Source: Alphaproteobacteria bacterium
Lineage (GTDB): Bacteria; Pseudomonadota; Alphaproteobacteria; RF32; CAG-239
Length of the DNA: 37,652 nucleotides
Direction of reading: 5' to 3'
Assembly: GCA_015062345.1 (NCBI GenBank)
Contig: SUUV01000015.1
Location: forward strand, 1-37,652
Part shown: in pieces, positions 14,938-23,343 of the stretch
Position numbering within the stretch: the stretch's first letter is position 1
Layout: the number at the start of each line of letters is the position of its first letter
Made by a program: the position numbers and the translations under genes
The notes under the pieces: model-generated
What the model saw: only the letters and a program-made list of their open reading frames with translations
What the model was told of the DNA's origin: nothing
Database searches by the model: none

Positions 14938-15621
14938 TTATAAAGCAGATGTATCAACTTTAACACCAACACCCATTGTAGAGCTTATAGAAACTTTTTT
15001 CATATAAGTTCCTTTAACGGCTTGCGGTTTAGCTTTGATAATTGCTTCAATAAATGCTTTGGCATTGTCATAGATTTTGTCTTCAGAAAACGATGCTTTA
15101 GCAACACCAGCATGAACAATACCGTTTTTCTCAACACGATATTGAACTTCACCGGCTTTTGCTTTAGCAACAGCAGTTGCAACATCTACGGTAACAGTGC
15201 CGAGTTTCGGGTTTGGCATTAAGCCTTTAGGACCTAAAACACGAGCAACACGACCGGCCATACCCATCATATCAGGAGTTGCAATGCAACGATCAAAATC
15301 AATCTTGCCTGACAAAATTGAATCAACAAGGTTTTCAGCACCAACGATATCAGCACCTGCCGCTTTTGCTTCATCAGCTTTTTCACCTTGAGCAAACACT
15401 GCAACACGAACTTTCTTACCGTTTCCGTGCGGAAGCGGGCAAACACCTCTAACCATTTGGTCAGCGTGCTTAGGATCAACACCTAAGTTAATTGCCAAAT
15501 CAATTGTTTCATCAAATTTTGCTGTTGCGTTTTCTTTAACGATTTTAACAGCGTCTTTTAATGCATATGCTTGATTTTTATCAAGATTTTTATATGCGTT
15601 TACAATTCTTTTTCCTGCCAT
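14938..15621 (-). CDS. rplA: 50S ribosomal protein L1
   Basis: 227 residues, full length. L1 binds the 23S rRNA stalk and usually represses its own operon. Typical segments: [19 protein letters not shown], the [16 protein letters not shown] strand, and [25 protein letters not shown] lies 7 bases before the ATG; the L11 stop is 4 bases upstream. A terminator ends the unit directly after rplA, so rplJ, rplL and rpoBC, which usually follow, are elsewhere. Confidence 0.98.
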   Translation of the reverse strand: MAGKRIVNAYKNLDKNQAYALKDAVKIVKENATAKFDETIDLAINLGVDPKHADQMVRGVCPLPHGNGKKVRVAVFAQGEKADEAKAAGADIVGAENLVDSILSGKIDFDRCIATPDMMGMAGRVARVLGPKGLMPNPKLGTVTVDVATAVAKAKAGEVQYRVEKNGIVHAGVAKASFSEDKIYDNAKAFIEAIIKAKPQAVKGTYMKKVSISSTMGVGVKVDTSAL

Positions 15622-15625
15622 CGTC

Positions 15626-16063
15626 TTACTCCACTACCTTAATACCCATAGAAACAGCCTGACCTTTAACCATATTCATGGCAGATTCAACTGTTGAACA
15701 GTTCAAATCAGGAAGTTTGGTTTGAGCAATTTCTTTAACTTGAGCAAGAGTAATCTGGCCGGCAAAAGATTTTCCAGGTTCTTTGGAAGCAGATTGAACA
15801 CCTGCAGCTTTTTTAATGTAATATGCAACCGGAGGAAGCTTTGTGATAAAAGTAAAGCTTTTATCTTCATAAGCTGTGATGATAACCGGTACCGGAATAC
15901 CGGGTTCCATTTTTTGAGTTGCAGCATTAAATGCTTTACAAAATTCCATAATATTCAAGCCTTTTTGACCCAAAGCAGGACCAACCGGCGGAGAAGGATT
16001 GGCTTTTCCGGCGGCAATTTGAAGCTTGATTAAACCTAAAATTTTCTTTTTAGACTTAGCCAT
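15626..16063 (-). CDS. rplK: 50S ribosomal protein L11
   Basis: 145 residues, full length. L11 forms the GTPase-associated stalk base with 23S rRNA. Hallmarks: [38 protein letters not shown], and the C-terminal rRNA-binding half with [19 protein letters not shown] is 8 bases before the ATG. secE and nusG, which usually precede it, are absent; a TatA-like gene lies 229 bases upstream on the same strand. Confidence 0.98.
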   Translation of the reverse strand: MAKSKKKILGLIKLQIAAGKANPSPPVGPALGQKGLNIMEFCKAFNAATQKMEPGIPVPVIITAYEDKSFTFITKLPPVAYYIKKAAGVQSASKEPGKSFAGQITLAQVKEIAQTKLPDLNCSTVESAMNMVKGQAVSMGIKVVE

Positions 16064-16084
16064 TTTTCATACCTCTTAGTTAGG

Positions 16085-16120
16085 TTTCGTGGTTTTGAAC
16101 ATGGCTGTTCTCCCACGAAA
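16085..16120 (-). promoter_or_regulatory. Candidate L1-binding leader hairpin before rplK
   Basis: An outer 8-bp stem (TTTCGTGG/CCACGAAA) encloses an inner stem GAACA/TGTTC, separated by unequal internal loops. It is located ~20 bases before the rplK Shine-Dalgarno. Two stems around an asymmetric loop is the architecture L1 recognises in rRNA and in its own mRNA; binding is inferred. Confidence 0.5.
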
Positions 16121-16162
16121 ATGTTAAAACAAAAAACTGCCTTTTTTGCAAAAGGTGAAACA

Positions 16163-16190
16163 TCTATATCACAAAACTTTTAAAAATCAA
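16163..16190 (-). promoter_or_regulatory. Sigma-70-type promoter of rplKA
   Basis: On the minus strand TTGATT (16190-16185), 16 bases, TATAGA (16168-16163), giving a leader of about 95 bases that includes the 16085-16120 hairpin. Confidence 0.6.
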
Positions 16191-16247
16191 GAACTTTTTA
16201 ATCAAAATACCGATTCTTATGTTATGTAAAATTTAAAACTCACAAAA

Positions 16248-16275
16248 CAAAAAACCCACCGATTTGGTGGGCGAA
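16248..16275 (-). terminator. Short hairpin after the TatA-like gene
   Basis: CCCACC and GGTGGG (16254-16271) flank a short loop, followed on the minus strand by TTTTTTGTTTTG, a plausible terminator for the SPOR-nagZ-tatA unit. Confidence 0.7.
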
Positions 16276-16292
16276 GATAAACAACAATTTAA

Positions 16293-16481
16293 CTATTTTT
16301 CATCTTTTTTAGATTTAGCTTCTTTAACTTGAGCAAGCTTTTCTTGAGCTTTTTGCTGACCTTTTTTCACTGCGGCAACACCCTCTTTTGTTTTTTCTTC
16401 AATAGTTTTTTTCAAATTAGGCAATTTGTCAGCATTAAAAATTGCTACCACTAAAATAATTACCAATAACCAACCAAACAT
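16293..16481 (-). CDS. TatA-like small membrane protein
   Basis: 62 residues: one N-terminal membrane helix (MFGWLLVIILVVAIF), a hinge NADKLPNLKKTI like the FGxxKLPEL hinge of TatA/E, then an amphipathic Lys/Glu/Ala-rich helix and charged tail. TatA oligomers form the pore for folded proteins in twin-arginine transport. The usual Phe-Gly before the hinge is replaced by Phe-Asn-Ala, so sequence alone is not decisive. Context helps: in many alphaproteobacteria tatA follows SPOR, nagZ, scpA and scpB. Here it directly follows the nagZ stop (TAAATG), with AGGAG 8 bases upstream. tatB and tatC do not follow. Confidence 0.7.
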   Translation of the reverse strand: MFGWLLVIILVVAIFNADKLPNLKKTIEEKTKEGVAAVKKGQQKAQEKLAQVKEAKSKKDEK

Positions 16482-17543
16482 TTATTTTTCTCCTTTTTGT
16501 TTTTGATGCAAAACTTCCATCGCATCATATTTTATGTTATTTTCAGTAAAACTACTTAGTCCACTATAATATTTTTTTATTTGATTATCAAGTATAATTG
16601 TTTCTTTTTTTGAGCAAATTATATTTTTTATTTTTTCAAACCGTTCTAAGGCTTTGTCTTGAAGGTATATTCCGTTGTTGCATAAATTTATCATTTCTTG
16701 TTCATCAGCCAAACAATATGTCACGACATCACAACCCGATTGCCATACATTTTGCGCTTTTTTGATAACATCTCCTTTTAAGGCATGCATATCAATTGCA
16801 TCAGAAAACAACATTCCGTTAAAGCCGATATTTTTTCTTATAATTTCTTGTATACCAATTTTTGATATGCTTATAGGTTTTTTGTTATCAATTTTGGTTA
16901 GCAAAATATGCGCAGTCATGGCCGATGGCATATGATTTAAGTGTTTAAAAGGATAAAAATCCGCTTCCAAATCTTTCATATCAGAGCAAATTTTGGGAAG
17001 CTTGGCATGCGGGTCATTAACGGCTCTGCCGTGTCCGGGGATATGTTTGATGCAAGGACAAATTCCGCTATTGATATATGTTTCACACATAGTTTTGCCA
17101 TGAACTAAAACTTTTTCTTTGTCGTTTCCGAAACATCTGTTTTTAAGGGCTATGGTAGTTTGCGGATAATCAATATCCAAAACCGGCGCAAGTACCATAT
17201 TTGCACCGATTTTTTGCATTTGCCTAGCAACAAGTTTTGCATGTATTTGCGTAATTTCTACATCGTTGACTTGTCCCAAAATGTTTTGTGATGCCAAGCT
17301 GTTGTTTTCATAAAACAGATGGGTTAATCTTCCGCCTTCTTCATCAAGGGCAATTATCACATCATCTCGACCGATTGTTTCTTTTATTGAACAAATTAAA
17401 TTTTTGGTTTGCTCAGCAGAAATTATATTTCGTTTAAGGAGTACAACTCCCAACGGATTAAATTTTTCAAACAGTTTTTTTTCCGCATCGCTTAATTTGT
17501 CGGACTTAACGGATAACAAAGCGGCCAGAATCGGTTTTTCCAA
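16482..17543 (-). CDS. nagZ: Beta-N-acetylhexosaminidase NagZ (GH3)
   Basis: 353 residues. It removes GlcNAc from GlcNAc-anhydroMurNAc peptides during cell-wall recycling in the cytoplasm. The GH3 motifs are visible: ALDEEGGRLTH (67-75), KHIPGHG (166-172), the acid/base loop His in NDPHAKLP (H179), and nucleophile D248 in FSDAIDM. There is no signal peptide. The start codon is TTG with AGGAG 6 bases upstream; no ATG fits. It lies 9 bases after the SPOR gene and abuts the TatA-like gene. Together with the AmpD-type amidase at 2094-2822 it provides two steps of muropeptide recycling. Confidence 0.93.
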   Translation of the reverse strand: MEKPILAALLSVKSDKLSDAEKKLFEKFNPLGVVLLKRNIISAEQTKNLICSIKETIGRDDVIIALDEEGGRLTHLFYENNSLASQNILGQVNDVEITQIHAKLVARQMQKIGANMVLAPVLDIDYPQTTIALKNRCFGNDKEKVLVHGKTMCETYINSGICPCIKHIPGHGRAVNDPHAKLPKICSDMKDLEADFYPFKHLNHMPSAMTAHILLTKIDNKKPISISKIGIQEIIRKNIGFNGMLFSDAIDMHALKGDVIKKAQNVWQSGCDVVTYCLADEQEMINLCNNGIYLQDKALERFEKIKNIICSKKETIILDNQIKKYYSGLSSFTENNIKYDAMEVLHQKQKGEK

Positions 17544-17552
17544 ATTTATCTC

Positions 17553-18434
17553 CTATTTTTGTTTTGCAAAACAATTTAAGCCTTGAGATTTTAATTTAGT
17601 ACACAATTTATCGGCATCTTCTTTAGAGGCAAAATTTCCGGCTTTAAGTCGATAAATCGGATTGTTATTGTTTTGTTTTGAACTTTCGATTTCATATGCA
17701 AGATTTTGCAAATCAGTATGTTTTGCGCTTAAATCAAGCCAACTTTTCTTTATTGATTTTTCATCAGACGAAGCCATCAGTTGAAGTTGCCAAACTCCTT
17801 TTTGTGCAACCGTGTTTTTTTCAACCGTTTTAGTTTTGTTGTCAGTTTTATCGGCAACCTTAACCTCTAATTTGATATCTTGAGGTTTTTGCGGAATTGC
17901 AATTTTTTTGTTGTCGGTTGTCTCAACTTTTTCAATCAACTCATCAAGATTTTTAACCGACAATTGCGGTAAATCCGATTTATTATCATTTAATATTTTT
18001 TCTTCGGCAACCGTTATTTCTTCAACTTCCGGTTCGGGAACAATTTCGGGCAATTTCGGAGTTTCGGGAGTGGGCAAAATGCTCTCGATTTTAATGGTTT
18101 CGGCAGTTTGTTTTTCAACCAACGCATAAACCGGTTTATCCTGATTTAATATTTCCATTCCGCCGGGGTTGTTAGGCTGAATTTTTACCGGAGTAATCGG
18201 TCTTTTGATAAGCGGAATTTCAGTTTGTTTAACTTCGTTAAAGTTTGGCACGAGCAAAACCCAACTGACAATGCCGGCAAGAGCAACTCCGGCAACGGTA
18301 CCGATAAAACCGTTACGAGAGCGTTGCAACTCTTGTTTTCTGGCTTGCAATTGAGCTTGTCTTTCGGAGGCAACTTTTTGCCTGAATTCGCTTAAATAAT
18401 CTTCATCTTTATCATTATACAATTCTTTAAACAT
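17553..18434 (-). CDS. SPOR-domain inner-membrane protein
   Basis: 293 residues: a charged cytoplasmic N-terminus (1-42), one membrane helix (about 43-63, FIGTVAGVALAGIVSWVLLV), a long Pro/Glu/Lys-rich periplasmic linker (65-215), and a C-terminal SPOR domain (about 217-293: WQLQLMASSDEKSIKKSW, then YRLKAGNFASKEDADKLC). SPOR domains bind glycan strands stripped of stem peptides at the division septum, so a division or septal role is likely. It is the first gene of the SPOR-nagZ-tatA unit, an order typical of alphaproteobacteria. Confidence 0.88.
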   Translation of the reverse strand: MFKELYNDKDEDYLSEFRQKVASERQAQLQARKQELQRSRNGFIGTVAGVALAGIVSWVLLVPNFNEVKQTEIPLIKRPITPVKIQPNNPGGMEILNQDKPVYALVEKQTAETIKIESILPTPETPKLPEIVPEPEVEEITVAEEKILNDNKSDLPQLSVKNLDELIEKVETTDNKKIAIPQKPQDIKLEVKVADKTDNKTKTVEKNTVAQKGVWQLQLMASSDEKSIKKSWLDLSAKHTDLQNLAYEIESSKQNNNNPIYRLKAGNFASKEDADKLCTKLKSQGLNCFAKQK

Positions 18435-18559
18435 TCTCTATGCCCTTATAATAACATTTTTTAAGTATAATAAACCAAAAAACTTTATAATCCTTTAACA
18501 TCGTTGTTGCAAAAAAATAAAAAGTTAAGTAAACTTGGGATAAATTTTGAGGATAAAAT

Positions 18560-19354
18560 ATGCTGATTTCAACTTTTAACATAAATTCGATTAATGCTAG
18601 GTTAGAGCAATTTGTTGCTTGGCTTAATGAAAAAAAGCCGGATATTGTCTTGTTGCAAGAGTTAAAATGCGATTTTAATTCTTTTCCTTTTTTTGAAATT
18701 AATATGGCCGGCTATGACGCCAAAATCGTAGCTCAGAAAGCCTATAACGGCGTGGCAATATTAAGCAGACACAAAATTAAGACCGTTTGTGAAAAACTCC
18801 CTGACTTTGATGATGACAATGCGCGCTATTTAGAAGCAACGATTAATGTAAAAGGAACTGATATCCAAGTTATAAGTGTATATTTTCCGAACGGAAATCC
18901 GCCGTATAATAACCTTAGTGACAACTCGAAATTTATCTACAAATTAAATTTTACCGATGCTTTTTATCGCCACATGCAAAGCTTAATTGTAAACCACGAA
19001 AAAATTGTTATCGGTGGTGACTTTAATGTGATTTTAACTGACAATGATGTTTATAATCCGGAGCTTTTTGCCAATAATGCTCTTTATAAAGACAGTGTTA
19101 AAAGAAGGCTCAAAGCCCTGATGTATTTAGGCTTTTATGATGCATACAGGGTTATCAATCCGCAAAAAATCGGATACACATATTGGGATTATGCCAACAG
19201 AGCCTTTGAGCAAGATTTAGGTTTAAGGATAGATTATTTGTTGCTTTCGCCAACGCTCACCGATGCCTTAACAAATTGTTATGTCGATAAAACTTTAAGA
19301 GCTAAAGAAAAGCCCTCCGACCACACTGTTCTTTCTGCCGAAATTGATATTTGA
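18560..19354 (+). CDS. xthA: Exodeoxyribonuclease III / AP endonuclease
   Basis: 264 residues, full length for the Xth family, which cuts DNA 5' of abasic sites and degrades 3' ends. Motifs: STFNINSINARL with metal-site N7, LLQELK with E34, the YNGVAILSR strand, IGGDFNV with the catalytic Asp/Asn pair, GLRIDYLLLSPTL, and the terminal catalytic His in PSDHTVL. GAGGA lies 6 bases before the ATG. The S41 protease gene starts 13 bases after its stop. Confidence 0.95.
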   Translation: MLISTFNINSINARLEQFVAWLNEKKPDIVLLQELKCDFNSFPFFEINMAGYDAKIVAQKAYNGVAILSRHKIKTVCEKLPDFDDDNARYLEATINVKGTDIQVISVYFPNGNPPYNNLSDNSKFIYKLNFTDAFYRHMQSLIVNHEKIVIGGDFNVILTDNDVYNPELFANNALYKDSVKRRLKALMYLGFYDAYRVINPQKIGYTYWDYANRAFEQDLGLRIDYLLLSPTLTDALTNCYVDKTLRAKEKPSDHTVLSAEIDI

Positions 19355-19367
19355 TAAGGAAAAAGCA

Positions 19368-20447
19368 TTGAAAAAATATTTAGTTGCAATTTTTATATTT
19401 TTATTTTCCGTTCCCGCATATGCCGATTTTGATGCGATAGATGATGTTTTTGTGGTTATAAGTTCCGATTATATAAATGAAAAAAGCCCCAAAGACATTA
19501 TGGTTAAGGGCTTAAATGTGTTAAGCTCGATTGATAAAGCCGTATATCTAAAATATACCAATGACAAAATATTTTTCTATTACGGACCTAAAATGGTCAA
19601 GCAATTTGAAATGCCCGTAAACACTTTATCACCTGAGGATTGGGCAGATTTTACAAAATCAATAATTGCTACGGCAATCGGAGTTTCCGATAAAATTGAG
19701 TTGATAGATTTTGAAATTCCGGACAGGTTTGCAAAAGAGGTCTTTACCGGCCTTGACGGATATTCACACTATTATAGCGCCTATTCGGATTTAGCCGACA
19801 CGCCAAAAGTTGCAAAAAGAAATTTTGCCTCAAGAATTGTCTCCGATAACATTCTGCTGATTAAAATTTTGGCTTTCAGAAAAGATGTCAGCCAAAAAGT
19901 AAAACAAGAAATTGATGATTGTTCACAGTGCAAAGCTCTTATATTGGATTTAAGAGGAAATCACGGCGGACTGTTAGATGAAGCCATAAAAATTACGGAT
20001 ATGTTTTTAGATGAAGGAATTATTACCTATACGCTTTCAAAGGACGGTACTTTACCAAAATTTTATACTTCAACATCAGGAGATATTTTTTCCAACAAAC
20101 CGATTGTAATTTTGGTAGACGGCTTTAGTGCTTCGGCTTCTGAAGTGTTGGCCTCGGCTTTAAGCGAGCAAAACCGAGCTGTTTTGATTGGCACGCAAAC
20201 ATATGGCAAAGGTACGGTGCAAAATGTTTCAAAAAATGCTTCGTCAAGCGCCATGGCTATCACCACATCATATTTTTATACCCCCGGCGGTAATAAAATT
20301 GACAAACTCGGCCTTATGCCCGCCGTTTGTACCGGAGGATTAAAATTAAGACAATATGTAACAGACGGTGTTTGTGACCGACAAGACCGCTTTACAAATG
20401 AGGCAGATGTGGAAATTGCCGTCAAATTTATTGAAGGCAACTTGTAG
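19368..20447 (+). CDS. Carboxyl-terminal processing protease-like (S41), exported
   Basis: About 359 residues from a TTG start at 19368, chosen because AAGGA lies 7 bases upstream and it gives a clean signal peptide (KKYLVAIFIFLFSVPAYA); an in-frame ATG at 19344 overlaps xthA. The S41 core is clear: ALILDLRGNHGGLLDEAI, nucleophile S256 in FSASASEV, and general base K281 in TYGKGTVQ, 25 residues later as in E. coli Tsp. The GLDGYSHYYS segment that precedes the PDZ in CtpA proteins is followed by only ~25 residues before the core, so the PDZ domain seems absent. It is probably a periplasmic protease. Confidence 0.88.
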   Translation: MKKYLVAIFIFLFSVPAYADFDAIDDVFVVISSDYINEKSPKDIMVKGLNVLSSIDKAVYLKYTNDKIFFYYGPKMVKQFEMPVNTLSPEDWADFTKSIIATAIGVSDKIELIDFEIPDRFAKEVFTGLDGYSHYYSAYSDLADTPKVAKRNFASRIVSDNILLIKILAFRKDVSQKVKQEIDDCSQCKALILDLRGNHGGLLDEAIKITDMFLDEGIITYTLSKDGTLPKFYTSTSGDIFSNKPIVILVDGFSASASEVLASALSEQNRAVLIGTQTYGKGTVQNVSKNASSSAMAITTSYFYTPGGNKIDKLGLMPAVCTGGLKLRQYVTDGVCDRQDRFTNEADVEIAVKFIEGNL

Positions 20448-20470
20448 ATAAATTTTTTTGCACAACCTTC

Positions 20471-20498
20471 TTGACATATTTGACAAATAGTGTATAGT
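20471..20498 (+). promoter_or_regulatory. Sigma-70-type promoter for the 20546 gene
   Basis: TTGACA at 20471-20476, 16-base spacer, TATAGT at 20493-20498; a second TTGACA overlaps at 20480-20485. The leader is A/T-rich without Shine-Dalgarno. Confidence 0.55.
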
Positions 20499-20545
20499 AA
20501 ACTATCAATTCAAATTTTTATTACTAATTTTTAAATCTCATAATT

Positions 20546-21190
20546 ATGGAAACAAAAACTAAAAAGAACAACTATGCTGTTGTTGTCTATTATGTCTTAA
20601 CGGCACTTTGTATTATCGGTGCTTGGGTGATTGCCTGCTTTCACGAATCGGCAATGGCTAACATCTCCATACCGCTTATCATGTTATCATACACTCCGTA
20701 TATATGCTATCTTGCGAGTGAGGATAACACTGAAAATATGAACAAACCGTTATTATGGTTTTTAACAGGGTTATCGTATCTTGCTCTTATGGGTTTGGTA
20801 GCATGGGTTATGCCTGACGGATTGGGATTTATGCTCTTAGGAGCATTGATACCGATATTGTTTATGGCTACGGTGTTTTTATATTGTGTTCTAAAATATA
20901 AAACGCCGGCTAAGTGTGTTATCATCGGTATTGTTGCGCAAGTGATTATGATTCCTCTGGGAGTTGGATGTATCGCAGTGGATTACGAAAAACAACAACT
21001 GATTAATAACACAAAGCCGATTACAACAACGGTAGAAGGTGTTTACCGGCGAGGTAACATACATATCGTACACTTTGATGATTACGGTTCGTATGAAATA
21101 CCTCAAAGTTCTGCCAACAATCTGAAATCAGGCGACACGGTGCTTGTAAAAATCGTCAAAGACAAGGTTTATACCTTGGAAAGAAAGTAA
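20546..21190 (+). CDS. Membrane protein with C-terminal soluble domain, unknown
   Basis: 214 residues. Four membrane helices (about 9-30, 35-53, 67-86, 88-110, with a possible fifth at 118-142) are followed by a ~60-residue strand-rich tail (VEGVYRRGNIHIVHFDDYGSYEI...GDTVLVKIVKDKVYTL), OB-fold-like in rhythm. There is no signal peptide and no family recognised. No Shine-Dalgarno precedes the ATG; the leader ACTAATTTTTAAATCTCATAATT nearly repeats that of the 13363 gene. It stands alone between a promoter and a terminator. Confidence 0.7.
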   Translation: METKTKKNNYAVVVYYVLTALCIIGAWVIACFHESAMANISIPLIMLSYTPYICYLASEDNTENMNKPLLWFLTGLSYLALMGLVAWVMPDGLGFMLLGALIPILFMATVFLYCVLKYKTPAKCVIIGIVAQVIMIPLGVGCIAVDYEKQQLINNTKPITTTVEGVYRRGNIHIVHFDDYGSYEIPQSSANNLKSGDTVLVKIVKDKVYTLERK

Positions 21191-21228
21191 AATTTAAGCC
21201 ACCATTGAGGTGGCTTAAATTTTTTGTG
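21188..21228. terminator. Bidirectional terminator between the 20546 gene and mscL
   Basis: A long stem TTTAAGCCACC/GGTGGCTTAAA with ATTGA loop, A-run before and T-run after (21190-21226). Confidence 0.88.
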
Positions 21229-21237
21229 CAACAATTG

Positions 21238-21708
21238 TTATTTTGCGGCTTTCTTGGTTGTTTTCTTAACAACTTTTTTAACAGCTTCCAATTCTGATGT
21301 ACAGTGCGGACAACGAGTTGCCTCAAGAGCAATTTCCGAACAACAATAAGGACATTTTTTTGTTGTCGGAGCAGCTTTGGCTTCTTCTTTTTTCTCAGCA
21401 GCCGCCATTTTTTCTTGCAATGTATTAATTGCCTTAATCAAAATAAACACGGCAAAAGCAACAATGATAAAACTGATAACATTGTTGATAAACATACCGT
21501 AATTGATGGCAACTTCATCATTTAACATCAATTTTAAGTCAGAAAAATCAACTTTTCCGAGCAACACGCCAATCGGCGGCATAATTACATCTTTAACCAT
21601 AGAATCAACAATTTTACCGAATGCGGCACCGATGATAATACCGACAGCCATATCGATAACATTACCGCGCATGGCAAATTTTTTAAATTCATTAATAAAA
21701 TTTTTCAT
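21238..21708 (-). CDS. mscL: Large-conductance mechanosensitive channel with zinc-ribbon tail
   Basis: 156 residues. MscL opens under membrane tension to release solutes in hypo-osmotic shock. The N-terminal [33 protein letters not shown] and second helix [27 protein letters not shown] are canonical. The C-terminal part carries a zinc-ribbon-like CPYC...CPHC (C119/C122 and C133/C136), then a Lys-rich tail. GGAG is 8 bases before the ATG. It is monocistronic. Confidence 0.96.
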   Translation of the reverse strand: MKNFINEFKKFAMRGNVIDMAVGIIIGAAFGKIVDSMVKDVIMPPIGVLLGKVDFSDLKLMLNDEVAINYGMFINNVISFIIVAFAVFILIKAINTLQEKMAAAEKKEEAKAAPTTKKCPYCCSEIALEATRCPHCTSELEAVKKVVKKTTKKAAK

Positions 21709-21861
21709 ATAAGTTACTCCAAAATACAGTTAGTCACTGCTGAATTTTTATAAGTTTTAACATCAAATGTCAACACATATTATTTTTTGGTCGTGTGCTT
21801 TATGTTTCTTTTTACCATTATTTACAGGTTGTTTTTTAAAATTCGAGCCATGATATTTTGT

Positions 21862-21891
21862 TTGACACACCAACCATATTCGTGCTATTGT
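21862..21891 (+). promoter_or_regulatory. Sigma-70-type promoter for the 21937 gene
   Basis: TTGACA at 21862-21867, 18-base spacer, TATTGT at 21886-21891. The A/T-rich leader (ATTTAAATATTAAAAGTT) lacks a Shine-Dalgarno. Confidence 0.45.
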
Positions 21892-21936
21892 CACTACTGT
21901 AAGAAATATTATTGTAAAATTTAAATATTAAAAGTT

Positions 21937-23283
21937 ATGAAAGATTATTTTACCAAAAAAGAACGACAAAGGATATTATCGTTTGTCGGAGATGATGCTC
22001 TACGCAATTGCGGACTTACTGTAGCAAGTGAGTGTCTGATAATAAACGACGGAACCTTTGACGAGGTTGTTTCCTTTATTAAAAAAAGACGACCATCAGT
22101 AAAAGCACAAATTGAGTTGATTAAGCGAAGCGATATCAATTTGATTGATATGTTTTTTAAGCATAGGTATCAATTCAGCGAAGATGCAGTGAACTTTTTA
22201 TGTGAAACGGCTTGTGACGAAATTGTAATGTTGCAACTCGAAAAAGGTTTTTTATTACCTGAAAAAGCACAAAATGCCGTGGCGGATAGGCAAAATCATA
22301 AAATGTTTATGACTTATGCTTTTTTTACATCTGAATATGCGCAATTGATTGTTCTAAAGCGCAACAATGAAGATGAAATTAATAAGATGCTTGTCAGTGC
22401 ACCTCTGACCCCTAAGGCTCAAAAAACATTTTTGCAAACGGCAACCACTGAGCAAGTCTTGGATTATATTTCGCATTCAAACGAAAGGTTTTCAGATGTC
22501 AGGCCATTGTTTGAGCGAGAGGTCAAAGAGGAAATCTTAGCTTATTTACAAAAGTTTTGGTTAGGTGAGCAAGATGTTCTTTTGTTTGAAAGAGCAAACG
22601 AATATGAAATAAATGCATATCTTTGTTCTCGTCAGGCATATACTCTGTCCAAAAAAGCTCAGACGATGCTCTTAAATCGAGGTGTTCATAGCGAAATCAA
22701 GACTTATATATTGTTTGGAGGCTTTTTCTCTGATAAAAATGAGGTATTGCTTGTAAACAGGCATAACAGAGAAGAAATTATGGCTTACATTTATCGGCGG
22801 AGGTTGTCCAAAGCTGCCACTCTTGCTTTTATCAAATGGGCAAGTACTGAAGACATAATTACTTTCATGAATGCGAAAAATTCAGACAATATGTCGATTA
22901 TGGCGCAAAAATCATTGCTTGCTCGTGCGGTTGAAGAAGAAATTTTGACTTACATCACAAATGTTGATGCAAATGCTGAGGGTAAAGGTTTTGCTTATAC
23001 CATAGTGCATAAGTTTTTGAAAACCAGAACATCAAAGGAACTCATTGCGTACATCGACAAGTTTGATATTGATGAAGCGGAAGAAAAAATCATTATCAAA
23101 AGAGGCTTAACCGAAGTGATTGTTCATTATGCCAAAAACAAGTATATTCACAATCCGGCGCTTATTATCAATCGGGGGAATAAACAAGAAGTGAGAGCTT
23201 TGTTTGAGAGTATGAATGCTGATGTGGATTTGCTTTTGGCCCGAGATGAAAAAATCAATCAATTACTTAAAACACCCAAGTAA
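21937..23283 (+). CDS. Helical tandem-repeat protein, unknown
   Basis: 448 residues made almost wholly of ~25-33-residue units of the form L..kaq..LL.R....EI.aYI. Clear units include VKEEILAYL, NEYEINAYL, VHSEIKTYI, NREEIMAYI, VEEEILTYI and TSKELIAYI; about a dozen units can be counted. The pattern suggests an alpha-solenoid (HEAT/ARM-like) scaffold for protein binding. There is no signal peptide or membrane helix, so it is likely cytoplasmic, unless secreted by a leaderless route. No named family is recognised. It is monocistronic, with its own promoter and terminator, and has no Shine-Dalgarno. Confidence 0.7.
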   Translation: MKDYFTKKERQRILSFVGDDALRNCGLTVASECLIINDGTFDEVVSFIKKRRPSVKAQIELIKRSDINLIDMFFKHRYQFSEDAVNFLCETACDEIVMLQLEKGFLLPEKAQNAVADRQNHKMFMTYAFFTSEYAQLIVLKRNNEDEINKMLVSAPLTPKAQKTFLQTATTEQVLDYISHSNERFSDVRPLFEREVKEEILAYLQKFWLGEQDVLLFERANEYEINAYLCSRQAYTLSKKAQTMLLNRGVHSEIKTYILFGGFFSDKNEVLLVNRHNREEIMAYIYRRRLSKAATLAFIKWASTEDIITFMNAKNSDNMSIMAQKSLLARAVEEEILTYITNVDANAEGKGFAYTIVHKFLKTRTSKELIAYIDKFDIDEAEEKIIIKRGLTEVIVHYAKNKYIHNPALIINRGNKQEVRALFESMNADVDLLLARDEKINQLLKTPK

Positions 23284-23301
23284 ACTTTTGCTTGCTGTTG
23301 T

Positions 23302-23339
23302 AAAAATTAACCCGCTTTTTCAGGCGGGTTAATTTTTTG
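23302..23339. terminator. Bidirectional terminator after the repeat-protein gene
   Basis: AATTAACCCGC pairs with GCGGGTTAATT, followed by a T-run (23305-23338). Confidence 0.88.
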
Positions 23340-23343
23340 ATTG

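Noticed and set aside
21937..23283. Known toxin or defence protein assignment for the repeat protein
   Set aside because: No catalytic motif is present; only solenoid-type repeats can be seen.
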